Shown piece after piece: positions 7,930 to 15,936 of a stretch of DNA of 19,285 nucleotides; position 1 is the stretch's first letter; every line of letters begins with the position of its first letter. The notes below the pieces were generated by a model. The model was not told the origin of the DNA, made no database searches, and saw only the letters and a list, made by a program, of their open reading frames with translations. The stretch is from Piscirickettsiaceae bacterium (GTDB taxonomy: Bacteria > Pseudomonadota > Gammaproteobacteria > Methylococcales > Cycloclasticaceae). A program made the position numbers and the translations under genes. The DNA is taken from assembly GCA_002401365.1 (NCBI GenBank), contig NVSW01000012.1:1-19285 (forward strand), read 5' to 3'.

Positions 7930-8406
7930 ATGAAAGAGACAATTTTTGAAGTACTCGTTTACTTGTTCGAGCACTATATAGATGTGAATGAGGGTGATGC
8001 TGTTGCAACGGATACGCTGAAAGCAGAATTATTAGAGGCAGGGTTTACTGCGAGTTATGTCGATAGGGCTTTTGATTGGATGGAGCATCTAACGAATCAG
8101 CCTTCTTCGCCTGCTAATAGTTATATGGAGCAAAAATCCATCCGTATTTATTCGCCCGAAGAGCGACAACGGTTCGATGTGGATGGACAAGGTTTTTTAT
8201 TGTTTCTTGAGCAAACAGGGATCATTGATGCCGATCGTCGAGAAATTATCATTGACCGAGCCATGGCGCTGGGTGATTCTGTTCTCACCGAGGATCATGT
8301 TAAATGGGTTGCATTAATGGTGTTGTTTAGTCAGTCCGGTATGGAAGGACATTACTCACAAATGGAAGAGCTGGTATACGGCGATATTCCATTCGATCTT
8401 CACTAG
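7930..8406 (+). CDS. smg: Smg protein (DUF494 family)
   Basis: Protein of 158 aa matching the Smg/DUF494 family in length, in its start (MKETIFEVLVYLFEHYI) and in the central EERQRFDVDGQGFLLFLEQTGII segment. It is acidic, largely helical, cytoplasmic and has no membrane segment or catalytic motif. Its molecular function is not established; the name comes from its position after smf (dprA), and the dprA-smg pairing is conserved in enterics, as is proximity to a TopA-type zinc-finger gene. A good ribosome binding site (AGGA) sits six bases before the ATG. The gene is 47 bases after dprA and 8 bases before topA, so it is probably co-transcribed with topA. Confidence 0.92.
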   Translation: MKETIFEVLVYLFEHYIDVNEGDAVATDTLKAELLEAGFTASYVDRAFDWMEHLTNQPSSPANSYMEQKSIRIYSPEERQRFDVDGQGFLLFLEQTGIIDADRREIIIDRAMALGDSVLTEDHVKWVALMVLFSQSGMEGHYSQMEELVYGDIPFDLH

Positions 8407-8414
8407 GTATATAT

Positions 8415-10709
8415 ATGTCAGCTCTCGTAATTGTTGAGTCGCCAGCTAAGGCGAAAACCATTGAAAAGTATCTTGGTAAAGGATTCACTGTATTGGCGTC
8501 GTATGGTCACGTAAGAGATTTAGTGCCAAAAGAAGGTGCTGTTGATCCAGAAAATGACTTTGCAATGAAGTATTCGTTGGTCGAGCGAAACCAACGCCAT
8601 GTTCAGGCGATTATCAAGGCGATGAAGAAAGCTGACGAACTCTATCTCGCAACCGATCCGGATAGAGAGGGTGAAGCTATTTCTTGGCATGTTACTGAGT
8701 TATTAAGAGAGAAAAAACTACTTAAAGACAAACCTGTTCACCGGGTTGTTTTTCATGAAATTACAAAGAGATCCATTCAAGAGGCGATAAAAAATCCTCG
8801 TGAATTGTCGATGGACATGGTCGATGCGCAACAAGCAAGGCGGGCGTTGGACTATTTAGTTGGTTTTAACTTATCGCCATTATTGTGGAAAAAAATTCGT
8901 CGTGGCTTGTCTGCCGGGCGAGTGCAAAGCCCCGCGTTACGATTGATCGTTGAGCGTGAATTAGAAATTGAAGCGTTCAAAAACCGAGAGTACTGGAGCG
9001 TTGAAGCGGCAGTTCAAGCATCCTCGAAAGCATTTAAAGCAAAATTAACGCATTTTGACGGTGATAAACTAACGCAGTTTAGTGTTGAAAATGCTGAGTA
9101 TGCGAACAAAATAAAAGATGACATTGTGAATGTCGCAGCGGGTAAATTACTGGTTAAAAAGTTACAAAAGAAGCAGCGAAAACGTAACCCTGCCGCACCA
9201 TTTACCACCTCAACACTTCAGCAAGAAGCGGCAAGAAAGTTAGGTTTTACGACTAAAAAGACCATGCAAATTGCTCAGCAACTTTATGAGGGAGTGACCA
9301 TTGGATCAGAATCCACAGGTTTAATTACCTATATGAGAACGGACTCTGTCAACCTTGCTGATGAAGCTGTTGAAGAAATGCGCGAGCTTATTGAATCGCG
9401 TTATGGCAAAGAGAACGTGCCTAAAACAGTGCCTGTTTACAAAACAAAATCTAAGAATGCGCAAGAGGCGCATGAGGCTATTCGCCCCAGTTCGGCTAAA
9501 AATATACCGGAAGAAATTCGTGGTTCGTTATCGAGTGATCAATACAGGCTTTATTTACTGATCTGGAAAAGAGCCGTCGCGAGTCAAATGACCCATGCTT
9601 TAATTGACGGCGTGAGCGCAGATTTGACCTGTGGAAAAGGACATGTGTTCCGCGCAACAGGATCAACGGTTAACAAGCCTGGTTTTATGTCGGTGTACCT
9701 AGAAGGCAAGGATGACAGTAAAGAGGATGACGATAACAAGGAGAACTTGTTGCCGCCGATGGAAGAAGGTGAACTTATCGAATTATTGGACGTTAAGCCT
9801 AATCAGCACTTTACAGAGCCACCACCGCGTTTTGGTGAGGCGAGTTTAGTTAAGGCGCTTGAAGAGCACGGCATTGGGCGGCCTTCAACCTATGCGTCTA
9901 TTATTTCAACGCTTCAGAACAGAGAGTATGTAGAGTTAGAAACGAAGCGCTTTTACCCAACGGATGTGGGTCGAATTGTTAATAAATTCTTAACGCAGCA
10001 CTTCACTAATTATGTGGATTACGATTTTACTGCGAAACTAGAAGATGGCTTAGATGCTGTTTCTAGGGGAGAAAAGAAATGGTTGCCGTTGATGAAGACG
10101 TTTTGGGAACCGTTTAAGGCACTGATCGATGATAAAGAAGTTAGCGTGCAGCGCAGTGATGTTACCCAAGAGGCAATGGATGAAAAGTGCCCCGAGTGCG
10201 GCAAACAGTTGTCTATTCGCCTAGGTAGAAATGGCCGTTTTATTGGCTGTACGGATTACCCTGAATGCGGCTATACGCGTAATCTTAATGATGCTGCTGC
10301 TTCAGCAGAGCCAGAAGTTGTTGAAGGAAGAAGCTGCCCTAAATGCGAGTCGAATCTTATTATTCGTGCGGGCCGTTACGGTAAATTTATTGGTTGCAGT
10401 TCATACCCTGATTGTAAACACATGGAGCCGTTGGAAAAGCCGAAAGATACCGAAGTGCTCTGCCCTGAATGTAAAAAAGGCACAATACTTGAGCGGAAAT
10501 CACGCAAAGGAAAAATATTTTATTCCTGCTCAAACTACCCAAAATGTAAATATGCACTGTGGAATGAGCCAATTAATGAGCCATGCCCAAATTGTAATTG
10601 GCCTATTTTAACCGTAAAAACAACCAAACGCCGAGGGGCGGAGAAAGTGTGCCCTCAACAAGACTGTTCATATGTTACACCTTGTGAAGAAATGGCTAAA
10701 CCTAACTAA
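8415..10709 (+). CDS. topA: DNA topoisomerase I (type IA)
   Basis: Relaxes negatively supercoiled DNA by cutting one strand through a 5'-phosphotyrosine link. The 764-aa protein begins with the Toprim domain: VIVESPAKAKTIEKYLG contains catalytic Glu8, and DPDREGE (81-87) is the Mg2+-binding motif. The nucleophile is Tyr306 in LITYMRTDS. HGIGRPSTYASII (about 485-497) is another family signature. The C-terminus holds four Cys4 zinc-ribbon repeats starting near residues 592, 641, 683 and 724, each CPxC followed by a second Cys pair; the last differs most (CPNCNWP then CPQQDC). It is about 100 residues shorter than E. coli TopA, mainly in the C-terminal region. The gene follows smg by 8 bases. 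purE begins 16 bases after its stop. Confidence 0.97.
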   Translation: MSALVIVESPAKAKTIEKYLGKGFTVLASYGHVRDLVPKEGAVDPENDFAMKYSLVERNQRHVQAIIKAMKKADELYLATDPDREGEAISWHVTELLREKKLLKDKPVHRVVFHEITKRSIQEAIKNPRELSMDMVDAQQARRALDYLVGFNLSPLLWKKIRRGLSAGRVQSPALRLIVERELEIEAFKNREYWSVEAAVQASSKAFKAKLTHFDGDKLTQFSVENAEYANKIKDDIVNVAAGKLLVKKLQKKQRKRNPAAPFTTSTLQQEAARKLGFTTKKTMQIAQQLYEGVTIGSESTGLITYMRTDSVNLADEAVEEMRELIESRYGKENVPKTVPVYKTKSKNAQEAHEAIRPSSAKNIPEEIRGSLSSDQYRLYLLIWKRAVASQMTHALIDGVSADLTCGKGHVFRATGSTVNKPGFMSVYLEGKDDSKEDDDNKENLLPPMEEGELIELLDVKPNQHFTEPPPRFGEASLVKALEEHGIGRPSTYASIISTLQNREYVELETKRFYPTDVGRIVNKFLTQHFTNYVDYDFTAKLEDGLDAVSRGEKKWLPLMKTFWEPFKALIDDKEVSVQRSDVTQEAMDEKCPECGKQLSIRLGRNGRFIGCTDYPECGYTRNLNDAAASAEPEVVEGRSCPKCESNLIIRAGRYGKFIGCSSYPDCKHMEPLEKPKDTEVLCPECKKGTILERKSRKGKIFYSCSNYPKCKYALWNEPINEPCPNCNWPILTVKTTKRRGAEKVCPQQDCSYVTPCEEMAKPN

Positions 10710-10725
10710 AATTAAAAAAATAATA

Positions 10726-11241
10726 ATGCAAAACGAAAAACTATTTGTTGCTGTTCTAATGGGTTCTGATTCTGATTTCCCAGTAATGGAGTCAACACTA
10801 GAAGTGCTGAAGAAGCTTAGCATCCCCTACGAAGTAAGAATAACGTCAGCGCATAGAACGCCTGCTGAAACACACGCTTACGTGACAGATGCCGATAAGC
10901 GAGGTTGTGTGGTATTTATTGCTGCAGCTGGTTTAGCGGCGCATTTAGCGGGTGCAGTTGCCGCTAATACGATTAAGCCGGTCATTGGGGTGCCGTTGGA
11001 TGCGGGTTCATTACAAGGTAATGATGCACTATTATCGACGGTACAAATGCCGGGTGGAATCCCCGTTGCAAGTGTCGCTATTGGAAAGCCAGGCGCTAAA
11101 AATGCCGCCTATCTAGCTGCCCAGATTATCGGCTTGTTTGATGAAGAGGTTGCGCAACGCGTGTTAGCTGAAAGGAAAGCGGCTGGTGAGGCGGTGATGA
11201 AAAAGAATCAGCAATTACAAGAAAAGCTTCAGCAAGCATAA
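10726..11241 (+). CDS. purE: N5-carboxyaminoimidazole ribonucleotide mutase (PurE, class I type)
   Basis: Converts N5-CAIR to CAIR in purine synthesis. The open frame extends upstream into topA, but the ATG at 10726 gives the normal start (MQNEKLFVAVLMGSDSDFPVM) and a 171-aa protein. Family motifs are GSDSD near the N-terminus, the active-site SAHRTP, the AAHLAG loop and LLSTVQMPGGIPVA. The loop reads AAAGLAAHLAGAVAA rather than the GAGGAAHLPGMxAA of E. coli or Pseudomonas PurE, a variant I associate with PurE of other phyla. No purK lies next to it, although these are often paired. It may be a second purE copy or the only one with purK elsewhere. The region before the start is A-rich with no clear Shine-Dalgarno. 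tsaC starts 17 bases after the stop. Confidence 0.93.
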   Translation: MQNEKLFVAVLMGSDSDFPVMESTLEVLKKLSIPYEVRITSAHRTPAETHAYVTDADKRGCVVFIAAAGLAAHLAGAVAANTIKPVIGVPLDAGSLQGNDALLSTVQMPGGIPVASVAIGKPGAKNAAYLAAQIIGLFDEEVAQRVLAERKAAGEAVMKKNQQLQEKLQQA

Positions 11242-11258
11242 CTGCAAACGATTCACTG

Positions 11259-11813
11259 ATGCCATCTGCTTGGCAAAAAAGACGGTTTGTTGAGTGCCTC
11301 CGCAGCGGAGGCATTGTTGCCTACCCAACAGAGGCGGTGTTTGGTCTAGGTTGTGACCCAATGAATAAGGAAGCGGTGCAAGCGTTGCTTCGGCTTAAAA
11401 ATAGAAATGTCGATAAAGGTCTTATATTACTTGCTTCAGATTGTTCTCAATTAGAGCCTTATGTAGCAGAGCTGGCGGAAGATATCATCGCTAAAATATA
11501 TGATCTAAGTCAGGAACCAACGACTTGGTTACTGCCGGCGAAAAGATCTGTGCCAAAATGGTTAACAGGTAAACATAAAACCATTGCGGTTAGGGTGACT
11601 CGACATGGTTTAGCTAATGAGCTTTGCAGTTTAAGTGGTATGGCTATTGTGTCTACTAGCGCTAATATGTCGGGCTGTATGCCTTGTAAAACAGCTGCAC
11701 AAGCGCGTTTAAAGTTTTTTTGTAAAGGTGTTTTTACTATAAATGGGGCAGTTGGGTCTAGTCGTGTACCCAGTCGAATAATAGATCTCTTAGCAAATAA
11801 GCAAATACGTTAA
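11259..11813 (+). CDS. tsaC: Threonylcarbamoyl-AMP synthase TsaC (YrdC/RimN)
   Basis: Makes threonylcarbamoyl-AMP from threonine, bicarbonate and ATP, the first step of t6A formation at position 37 of ANN-decoding tRNAs. The 184-aa single-domain form matches E. coli TsaC (about 190 aa) rather than the longer Sua5. Visible motifs are AYPTEAVFGLGCDP, LKNRNVDKGLILLAS (the basic KxR site), IAVRVTRH and VSTSANMSG. The usual WPGPVT segment reads SQEPTTW here, and the C-terminal GGRxNPSxIRD is SSRVPSRIIDL, so this copy is somewhat divergent, but the substrate motifs remain. It sits between purE (17-base gap) and hemF (15-base gap). A tsaC gene near dprA and before hemF or aroE is the common gammaproteobacterial order. 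Confidence 0.94.
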   Translation: MPSAWQKRRFVECLRSGGIVAYPTEAVFGLGCDPMNKEAVQALLRLKNRNVDKGLILLASDCSQLEPYVAELAEDIIAKIYDLSQEPTTWLLPAKRSVPKWLTGKHKTIAVRVTRHGLANELCSLSGMAIVSTSANMSGCMPCKTAAQARLKFFCKGVFTINGAVGSSRVPSRIIDLLANKQIR

Positions 11814-11828
11814 ACTTCAGGTTTATTA

Positions 11829-12746
11829 ATGATGGAACCAAGCATACAGCAAGTAAAAGACTACCTATTGCAATTACAGGATGGTATTTGCGCCTCTCTA
11901 GAGGAGCTTGAAGAGACGGGTTCTTTTAAGGAAGACTTGTGGCACCGGGGTGGTGATACGGGTGGTGGTCGTACCCGTGTATTGGAGAATGGTAAGGTTT
12001 TTGAACAAGCAGGGGTGAACTTCTCGCATGTGCGGGGTGGGTCGCTACCAGCATCGGCTACTCAGCACAGGCCAGAGTTAGTTGGGCGAAATTTTGAGGC
12101 CTTGGGTGTTTCATTGGTGATTCATCCTCGTAATCCATATGTGCCGACATCGCATGCGAACGTACGTTTTTTTATTGCAGAACAAGAAGGTGAGGAGCCA
12201 ATTTGGTGGTTTGGTGGTGGTTTTGATTTAACGCCTTATTATGGTTTTGAAGAAGACGCTGTGCATTGGCATCAACAAGCACAAAAGGCCTGCGAACCCT
12301 TTGGTGAACATGTGTATACAGACTATAAAAAATGGTGTGACGACTATTTCTTCTTAAAACATCGTAATGAACCCCGAGGCATAGGTGGGCTATTTTTTGA
12401 TGATTTAAATGAGGGTGGTTTTGAACGTTGTTTTGAATTAATGCAAAGCGTGGGGAACCACTATATGCCTGCTTTCGCACCTATTGTTGAGCGTCGTAAA
12501 AATTTACCGTACCAAGAAAAAGAAAAAGAATTTCAGTTATATCGACGTGGCAGGTATGTTGAATTTAATTTGGTGTATGACCGCGGCACACTATTTGGCT
12601 TACAAACAGGCGGTCGTACAGAGTCTATTCTGATGTCCTTACCCCCAGCGGTGAGTTGGCGCTACAATTGGCAACCTGAGGCTGGCTCTGCCGAAAGTCG
12701 ATTATACGAGGTGTTTCTAAAGCCTAAAGACTGGTTGAATGCATAG
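11829..12746 (+). CDS. hemF: Oxygen-dependent coproporphyrinogen III oxidase
   Basis: Converts coproporphyrinogen III to protoporphyrinogen IX using O2, the aerobic route in haem synthesis. The 305-aa protein fits E. coli HemF (299 aa). Conserved blocks are GGGRTRVLENGKVFEQAGVN, FSHVRGGSLPASAT, HPRNPYVPTSHANVRFF, WWFGGGFDLTPYY, RGIGGLFFDDLNE and GLQTGGRTESILMS. The four conserved histidines fall at 99, 109, 148 and 178, matching E. coli 96, 106, 145 and 175. Two adjacent ATG codons (11829 and 11832) are possible starts; no strong ribosome binding site separates them. It ends three bases before the convergent stop of the MlaC-like gene. Having both hemF and hemB in this window suggests an aerobic, haem-synthesising organism. 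Confidence 0.97.
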   Translation: MMEPSIQQVKDYLLQLQDGICASLEELEETGSFKEDLWHRGGDTGGGRTRVLENGKVFEQAGVNFSHVRGGSLPASATQHRPELVGRNFEALGVSLVIHPRNPYVPTSHANVRFFIAEQEGEEPIWWFGGGFDLTPYYGFEEDAVHWHQQAQKACEPFGEHVYTDYKKWCDDYFFLKHRNEPRGIGGLFFDDLNEGGFERCFELMQSVGNHYMPAFAPIVERRKNLPYQEKEKEFQLYRRGRYVEFNLVYDRGTLFGLQTGGRTESILMSLPPAVSWRYNWQPEAGSAESRLYEVFLKPKDWLNA

Positions 12747-12749
12747 TGG

Positions 12750-13418
12750 TTAGGAGTTATCGGTAATGGTTTCACTAGCTAATTTTTTTGTTGCCTCTTC
12801 TGTCTTGTTGTTCTTGTCTGCTAGTTCTTTAATAACATTGTCTAGTCCACCGCTTCGTTTAATACTTTTTGAAAAGCTGCTTTTGTAGTTTGTTACCATG
12901 CTGATGCCTTCAATAATGACGTCATAAGCCTTCCAATTACCTGTTTTACTTTTAGCCATGCGGTAGTTGACGGCAATAGGAGGACGAGATGGCATTACAA
13001 TTTGAGTCTTGACGATAACACGTTTATCTGTAGTCTCGAGAGACATGGGTAAAAAATGTATGGTCCATTCGTCAAACTCTTTAAATGCCGTTGCATAAGT
13101 ATTGACCAATAAGTTTTTAAATTCTTTTTGAAATTGTGTTTTTTGTTCATCTGACGCTTTGCGCCAATGTTTGCCTAAAATAAGTCGTGAGATTTTGTTT
13201 AAATCAACTCTAGGCTCGATGATGTCATTCACTAGCCCAAACACGAAATTTCGGTCGCTTAAACGGTCTTTGTCCTTTTGAATGATTTCGTACAATAAAT
13301 CTGATGTTTCCTGTAACACTCTTTGAGGCTCATTCAGCTCAGCAGCAATGACTGGAGGTGCTGCGAAGAGAGTTAAGATGCTAATTGTAGCGATTAAAAA
13401 TCCTTTTAATTTATTCAT
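12750..13418 (-). CDS. MlaC/Ttg2D-family periplasmic phospholipid-binding protein (orphan)
   Basis: Protein of 222 aa with a signal peptide (about 1-25, ending VIAA) and the Ttg2D/MlaC fold signature: FVFGLVNDIIEPRVDLNKISRLILGKHWRKASDEQKTQFQKEF near the N-terminus, then VNTYATAFKEF, VIVKTQIV and WKAYDVIIEGISMVTNYKSSF. Family members shuttle phospholipids between outer and inner membranes for the Mla ABC transporter. The usual partners mlaFED and mlaB are not next to it, so this looks like a stand-alone paralogue, perhaps serving another MCE-type system. The K/E-rich C-terminal tail is unusual and likely disordered. It follows the DUF302-like gene by 57 bases on the same strand, with only a weak ribosome binding site. 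It is convergent with hemF. Confidence 0.85.
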   Translation of the reverse strand: MNKLKGFLIATISILTLFAAPPVIAAELNEPQRVLQETSDLLYEIIQKDKDRLSDRNFVFGLVNDIIEPRVDLNKISRLILGKHWRKASDEQKTQFQKEFKNLLVNTYATAFKEFDEWTIHFLPMSLETTDKRVIVKTQIVMPSRPPIAVNYRMAKSKTGNWKAYDVIIEGISMVTNYKSSFSKSIKRSGGLDNVIKELADKNNKTEEATKKLASETITDNS

Positions 13419-13475
13419 ATTATTAGTTCCAGTTATGTATTCTTAATTGGCTATTCCAGTAGACCGTTATAGTTG

Positions 13476-13946
13476 TTATTCGATTGCAGCATTGATCGCT
13501 TCAATTACCGTATTTTCAATTTCTTGAAGTAATGGCAGCGCAGGGCTACCTTGCCCAACGTAGCTTGGTTTAACGAACAATATATGCGCTTTACCTGAAC
13601 GTTCGATGACCGTGAGGCGTAGCGGGCATAAAGCAAGCATAGAAGGGTCGGCATTACCGACTCTATTGGCATACCAGCCATTACAAAAAACCATGCTTCT
13701 TATGCCGCCTAATTTGTTTTTATTGTAATCCTCGCCCCATTTTTCCTTAAAACGGGAAATATTTTTGCCGATATTGGCTTCAAAAATAACGTAAAAGTTA
13801 CGTTGTTCTAGTTCTTGGTAAACCGAGTCAAAGGTTTCGTCGATAGGGGCATCACTCACTTTTTCATAAACCCCTTTGCTTGAAGCGATACTGCTAAGGC
13901 TAATAAAAAATAATAAAAATATGGTTAAAAAATGGTTAATACGCAT
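13476..13946 (-). CDS. Exported DUF302-like protein
   Basis: Protein of 156 aa with a signal peptide (about 1-22, MRINHFLTIFLLFFISLSS...) and a mature domain resembling DUF302. The fold cues are an early F-x-x-V-x-x-x-L-E-x-R-x-F segment (FDSVYQELEQRNFYVIF), a central NGWYANRVGN stretch and LCPLRLTVIERSGKAHILF. Two cysteines (in VFCNGW and LCPLRL) could form a disulphide in the periplasm. Family function is not known; some members occur with redox or metal genes. It is transcribed away from hemB and towards the MlaC-like gene, so these two exported proteins may be one operon. The match is from sequence character rather than a defining motif. Confidence 0.68.
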   Translation of the reverse strand: MRINHFLTIFLLFFISLSSIASSKGVYEKVSDAPIDETFDSVYQELEQRNFYVIFEANIGKNISRFKEKWGEDYNKNKLGGIRSMVFCNGWYANRVGNADPSMLALCPLRLTVIERSGKAHILFVKPSYVGQGSPALPLLQEIENTVIEAINAAIE

Positions 13947-13992
13947 AATGAAATTTACTTTAAGGGAAGTATAGTTGTGGATGTCAATTTAT

Positions 13993-14012
13993 CTAGGCCT
14001 TTTTGTGCCTAG
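13993..14012. repeat. Inverted repeat in the hemB leader
   Basis: CTAGGC (13993-13998) and GCCTAG (14007-14012) are exact reverse complements separated by 8 bases. They lie about 40 bases before the hemB start and between two divergent genes. There is no T tract on either strand, so an operator or leader hairpin is more likely than a terminator. Confidence 0.4.
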
Positions 14013-14049
14013 GTGGTTAAAATGTACCAAATACAAATTATACTCCGAA

Positions 14050-15072
14050 ATGGTGCAAAAAATGAAAGTCAGTAAATCGAATGCAATCCTTGCAACTCGT
14101 CAGCGTAGAATGCGCTCTGATGATTTTAGTCGTCGTTTAATGCGAGAAAATAAATTAACCGTTGACGACTTAATTTACCCTGTTTTTATTATTGATGGGG
14201 TTAATAGGCGTGAAATAATTGATTCTATGCCTGGTGTAGAGCGAATGACGGTCGATTTACTAATAAAAGAAGCGGCAGAGCTTCATGAGTTGGGTATTCC
14301 AGCCATCGCGATTTTTCCAGTAACATTAGCGGAAGCAAAAACAGACTTGGCTGATGAGGCATGGAACCCCAATGGCTTGGTACAAAGTGCGGTGCGTGCA
14401 TTGAAACTGGCGGTGCCAGATTTAGGGGTGATTACAGATGTTGCTTTAGATCCGTTTACTAGTCATGGGCAGGATGGTTTGCTGGATGAGTCTGGATATG
14501 TGTTGAATGATGAGACGGTTGAAATATTAATCAAACAGGCTCTATCGCATGCTGCTGCTGGTGCAGATATAGTGGCGCCTTCGGATATGATGGACGGGCG
14601 TGTAGGAGCGATACGGGAAGCGCTAGAAGTGGCAGGTTATACCAATACTAAAATTCTTGCCTACGCGGCTAAGTACGCATCGAGTTTTTACGGGCCATTT
14701 AGACAGGCGGTTGGCTCGGCAGCTCAATTAGGCTCCGCCGATAAATATAGTTATCAAATGGATTGTGCTAATAGTGATGAAGCACTTGTGGAGGTGGCTT
14801 TGGACATAGCAGAAGGCGCTGACATGGTTATGGTTAAGCCTGGCATGCCGTATTTGGATATTATTAGACGAGTGAGTGATGAGTTTGAAACCCCCGTTTT
14901 TGCTTATCAAGTGAGTGGTGAATACGCTATGTTAAAAGCAGCGGCACAAAATGGCTGGTTAGATGAACAGGCCTGTGTTCTAGAGTCACTGCTTGCATTT
15001 AAGCGAGCAGGAGCAAGCGCTATATTAAGCTATTTCGCAAAGGATGTAGCTCGTTGGTTAAAACAAACTTAA
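14050..15072 (+). CDS. hemB: Delta-aminolevulinic acid dehydratase (porphobilinogen synthase), Mg-type
   Basis: Condenses two 5-aminolevulinate molecules to porphobilinogen, an early haem-synthesis step. The open frame begins upstream, but the ATG at 14050 gives a 340-aa protein matching Pseudomonas HemB, and the extra 25 residues do not look conserved. The sequence RRMRSDDFSRRLMRENKLT near the start is the typical arm. Schiff-base lysines are Lys208 (AYAAKYASSFYGPFR) and Lys263 (MVMVKPGMPYLDI). The metal-site segment is DVALDPFTSHGQDG: aspartates and alanine replace the zinc-binding cysteines of E. coli (DVCLCEYTSHGHCG), so this is the magnesium-dependent class without catalytic zinc. A second in-frame ATG at 14062 is possible. 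aroE follows by 17 bases. Confidence 0.96.
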   Translation: MVQKMKVSKSNAILATRQRRMRSDDFSRRLMRENKLTVDDLIYPVFIIDGVNRREIIDSMPGVERMTVDLLIKEAAELHELGIPAIAIFPVTLAEAKTDLADEAWNPNGLVQSAVRALKLAVPDLGVITDVALDPFTSHGQDGLLDESGYVLNDETVEILIKQALSHAAAGADIVAPSDMMDGRVGAIREALEVAGYTNTKILAYAAKYASSFYGPFRQAVGSAAQLGSADKYSYQMDCANSDEALVEVALDIAEGADMVMVKPGMPYLDIIRRVSDEFETPVFAYQVSGEYAMLKAAAQNGWLDEQACVLESLLAFKRAGASAILSYFAKDVARWLKQT

Positions 15073-15089
15073 AAGAAGGTTAATGTACA

Positions 15090-15923
15090 TTGGCAAATAA
15101 AATAGACCGTTATGCGGTGTTTGGCGACCCCATTAGTCATAGCTTATCACCCTCTATACATCATGAATTCGCAAAGCAAACGAAGCAGCAAATAAATTAT
15201 CGGGCAATGGAAGTAAAGCCTGCTGATTTCAATCAGGTGTTGAGTGACTTTTTTACCTCGGGCGGTAAAGGGGTTAATTGTACGGTGCCACTAAAAGAAA
15301 TGGCTTTTGAACAAGTTGATGTGTTGAGTGACCGCGCAGCATTTAGTGGGGCTGTTAATACGGTTAAGCTGATGGAAGATGGTCGGCTATACGGCGATAA
15401 TACGGATGGCATTGGCTTGTTAAAAGATTTAACCGGTAATTTAGCCGTGACACTCGAAGGAAAGCGTATTTTGGTATTGGGGGCAGGTGGGGCCACACGC
15501 GGTATTTTGGGGCCTCTTCTTGAATCAGGGCTGGCTTCATTATGCTTGGCGAATAGAACCATTGCCAAAGCAGAGGTGCTGCAAACGATCTTTGCACCCT
15601 TGGGTGAAATAGAGGTGCTTAGCTACAGTAATTTGGCGGGGAAGCAATTTGACTTGGTGATAAATGCAACGTCTGCGAGTTTAACTGGCGATGTACCGCC
15701 TTTGCCTGATGGTTTGTTGGCTGACCAAGCGATTTGTTATGATTTAGCGTATAGCGGCAAGCCAACGGCATTTATGGACTGGGGGAAGAAGCAAGGCGCT
15801 GCGGTATCTGTAGATGGTTTAGGCATGCTTGTTGAGCAGGCAGCGCAGGCATTTTATTTGTGGCGCAATATAATGCCGGTTACGTCAGCTGTGTTGCAAA
15901 AATTAACGTCTGCGCGCCGATAA
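15090..15923 (+). CDS. aroE: Shikimate dehydrogenase
   Basis: Reduces 3-dehydroshikimate to shikimate with NADPH in aromatic amino acid synthesis. The 277-aa protein uses a TTG start (15090), with GAAGG 10 bases upstream. The nearby ATG at 15083 is in another frame and opens only a five-residue peptide. Motifs: GDPISHSLSPSIH binds shikimate, NCTVPLKE has catalytic Lys69, Asn90 and Asp106 (NTDGIG) complete the site, GAGGATRG (131-138) binds the nucleotide, and NRT (155-157) is typical of NADP-preferring AroE. The ending GMLVEQAAQAFYLW is conserved. It forms a probable hemB-aroE unit. Pseudomonas has hemF-aroE adjacent; here hemB and two exported-protein genes lie between. It is convergent with the sugar-transferase gene, with a 13-base gap. 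Confidence 0.96.
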   Translation: MANKIDRYAVFGDPISHSLSPSIHHEFAKQTKQQINYRAMEVKPADFNQVLSDFFTSGGKGVNCTVPLKEMAFEQVDVLSDRAAFSGAVNTVKLMEDGRLYGDNTDGIGLLKDLTGNLAVTLEGKRILVLGAGGATRGILGPLLESGLASLCLANRTIAKAEVLQTIFAPLGEIEVLSYSNLAGKQFDLVINATSASLTGDVPPLPDGLLADQAICYDLAYSGKPTAFMDWGKKQGAAVSVDGLGMLVEQAAQAFYLWRNIMPVTSAVLQKLTSARR

Positions 15924-15936
15924 GTGTCAGAGGATA

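Noticed and set aside
10672..10725. Upstream extension of purE into the end of topA
   Set aside because: The added residues do not resemble PurE, while the ATG at 10726 gives the conserved N-terminus.
13982..13987. TTGACA on the minus strand upstream of the DUF302-like gene
   Set aside because: A perfect -35 hexamer, but no good -10 at 16-18 bases; the TATACT nearby is only 8 bases away.
14039..14044. TATACT as a hemB -10 box
   Set aside because: It would place the transcript start at about the hemB ATG (14050) and has no clear -35. It would hold only if the start is the ATG at 14062.
15083..15100. Five-codon leader peptide (ATG at 15083) before aroE
   Set aside because: The ribosome binding site GAAGG is too close to this ATG and better placed for the TTG at 15090; the peptide has no regulatory codon pattern.
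15233..15568. Long open frame on the minus strand inside aroE (111 codons)
   Set aside because: It lies fully within a clearly conserved gene on the other strand, has no recognisable domain and no ribosome binding site. Similar antisense frames occur in rsmB, hemF, ntrY and topA.
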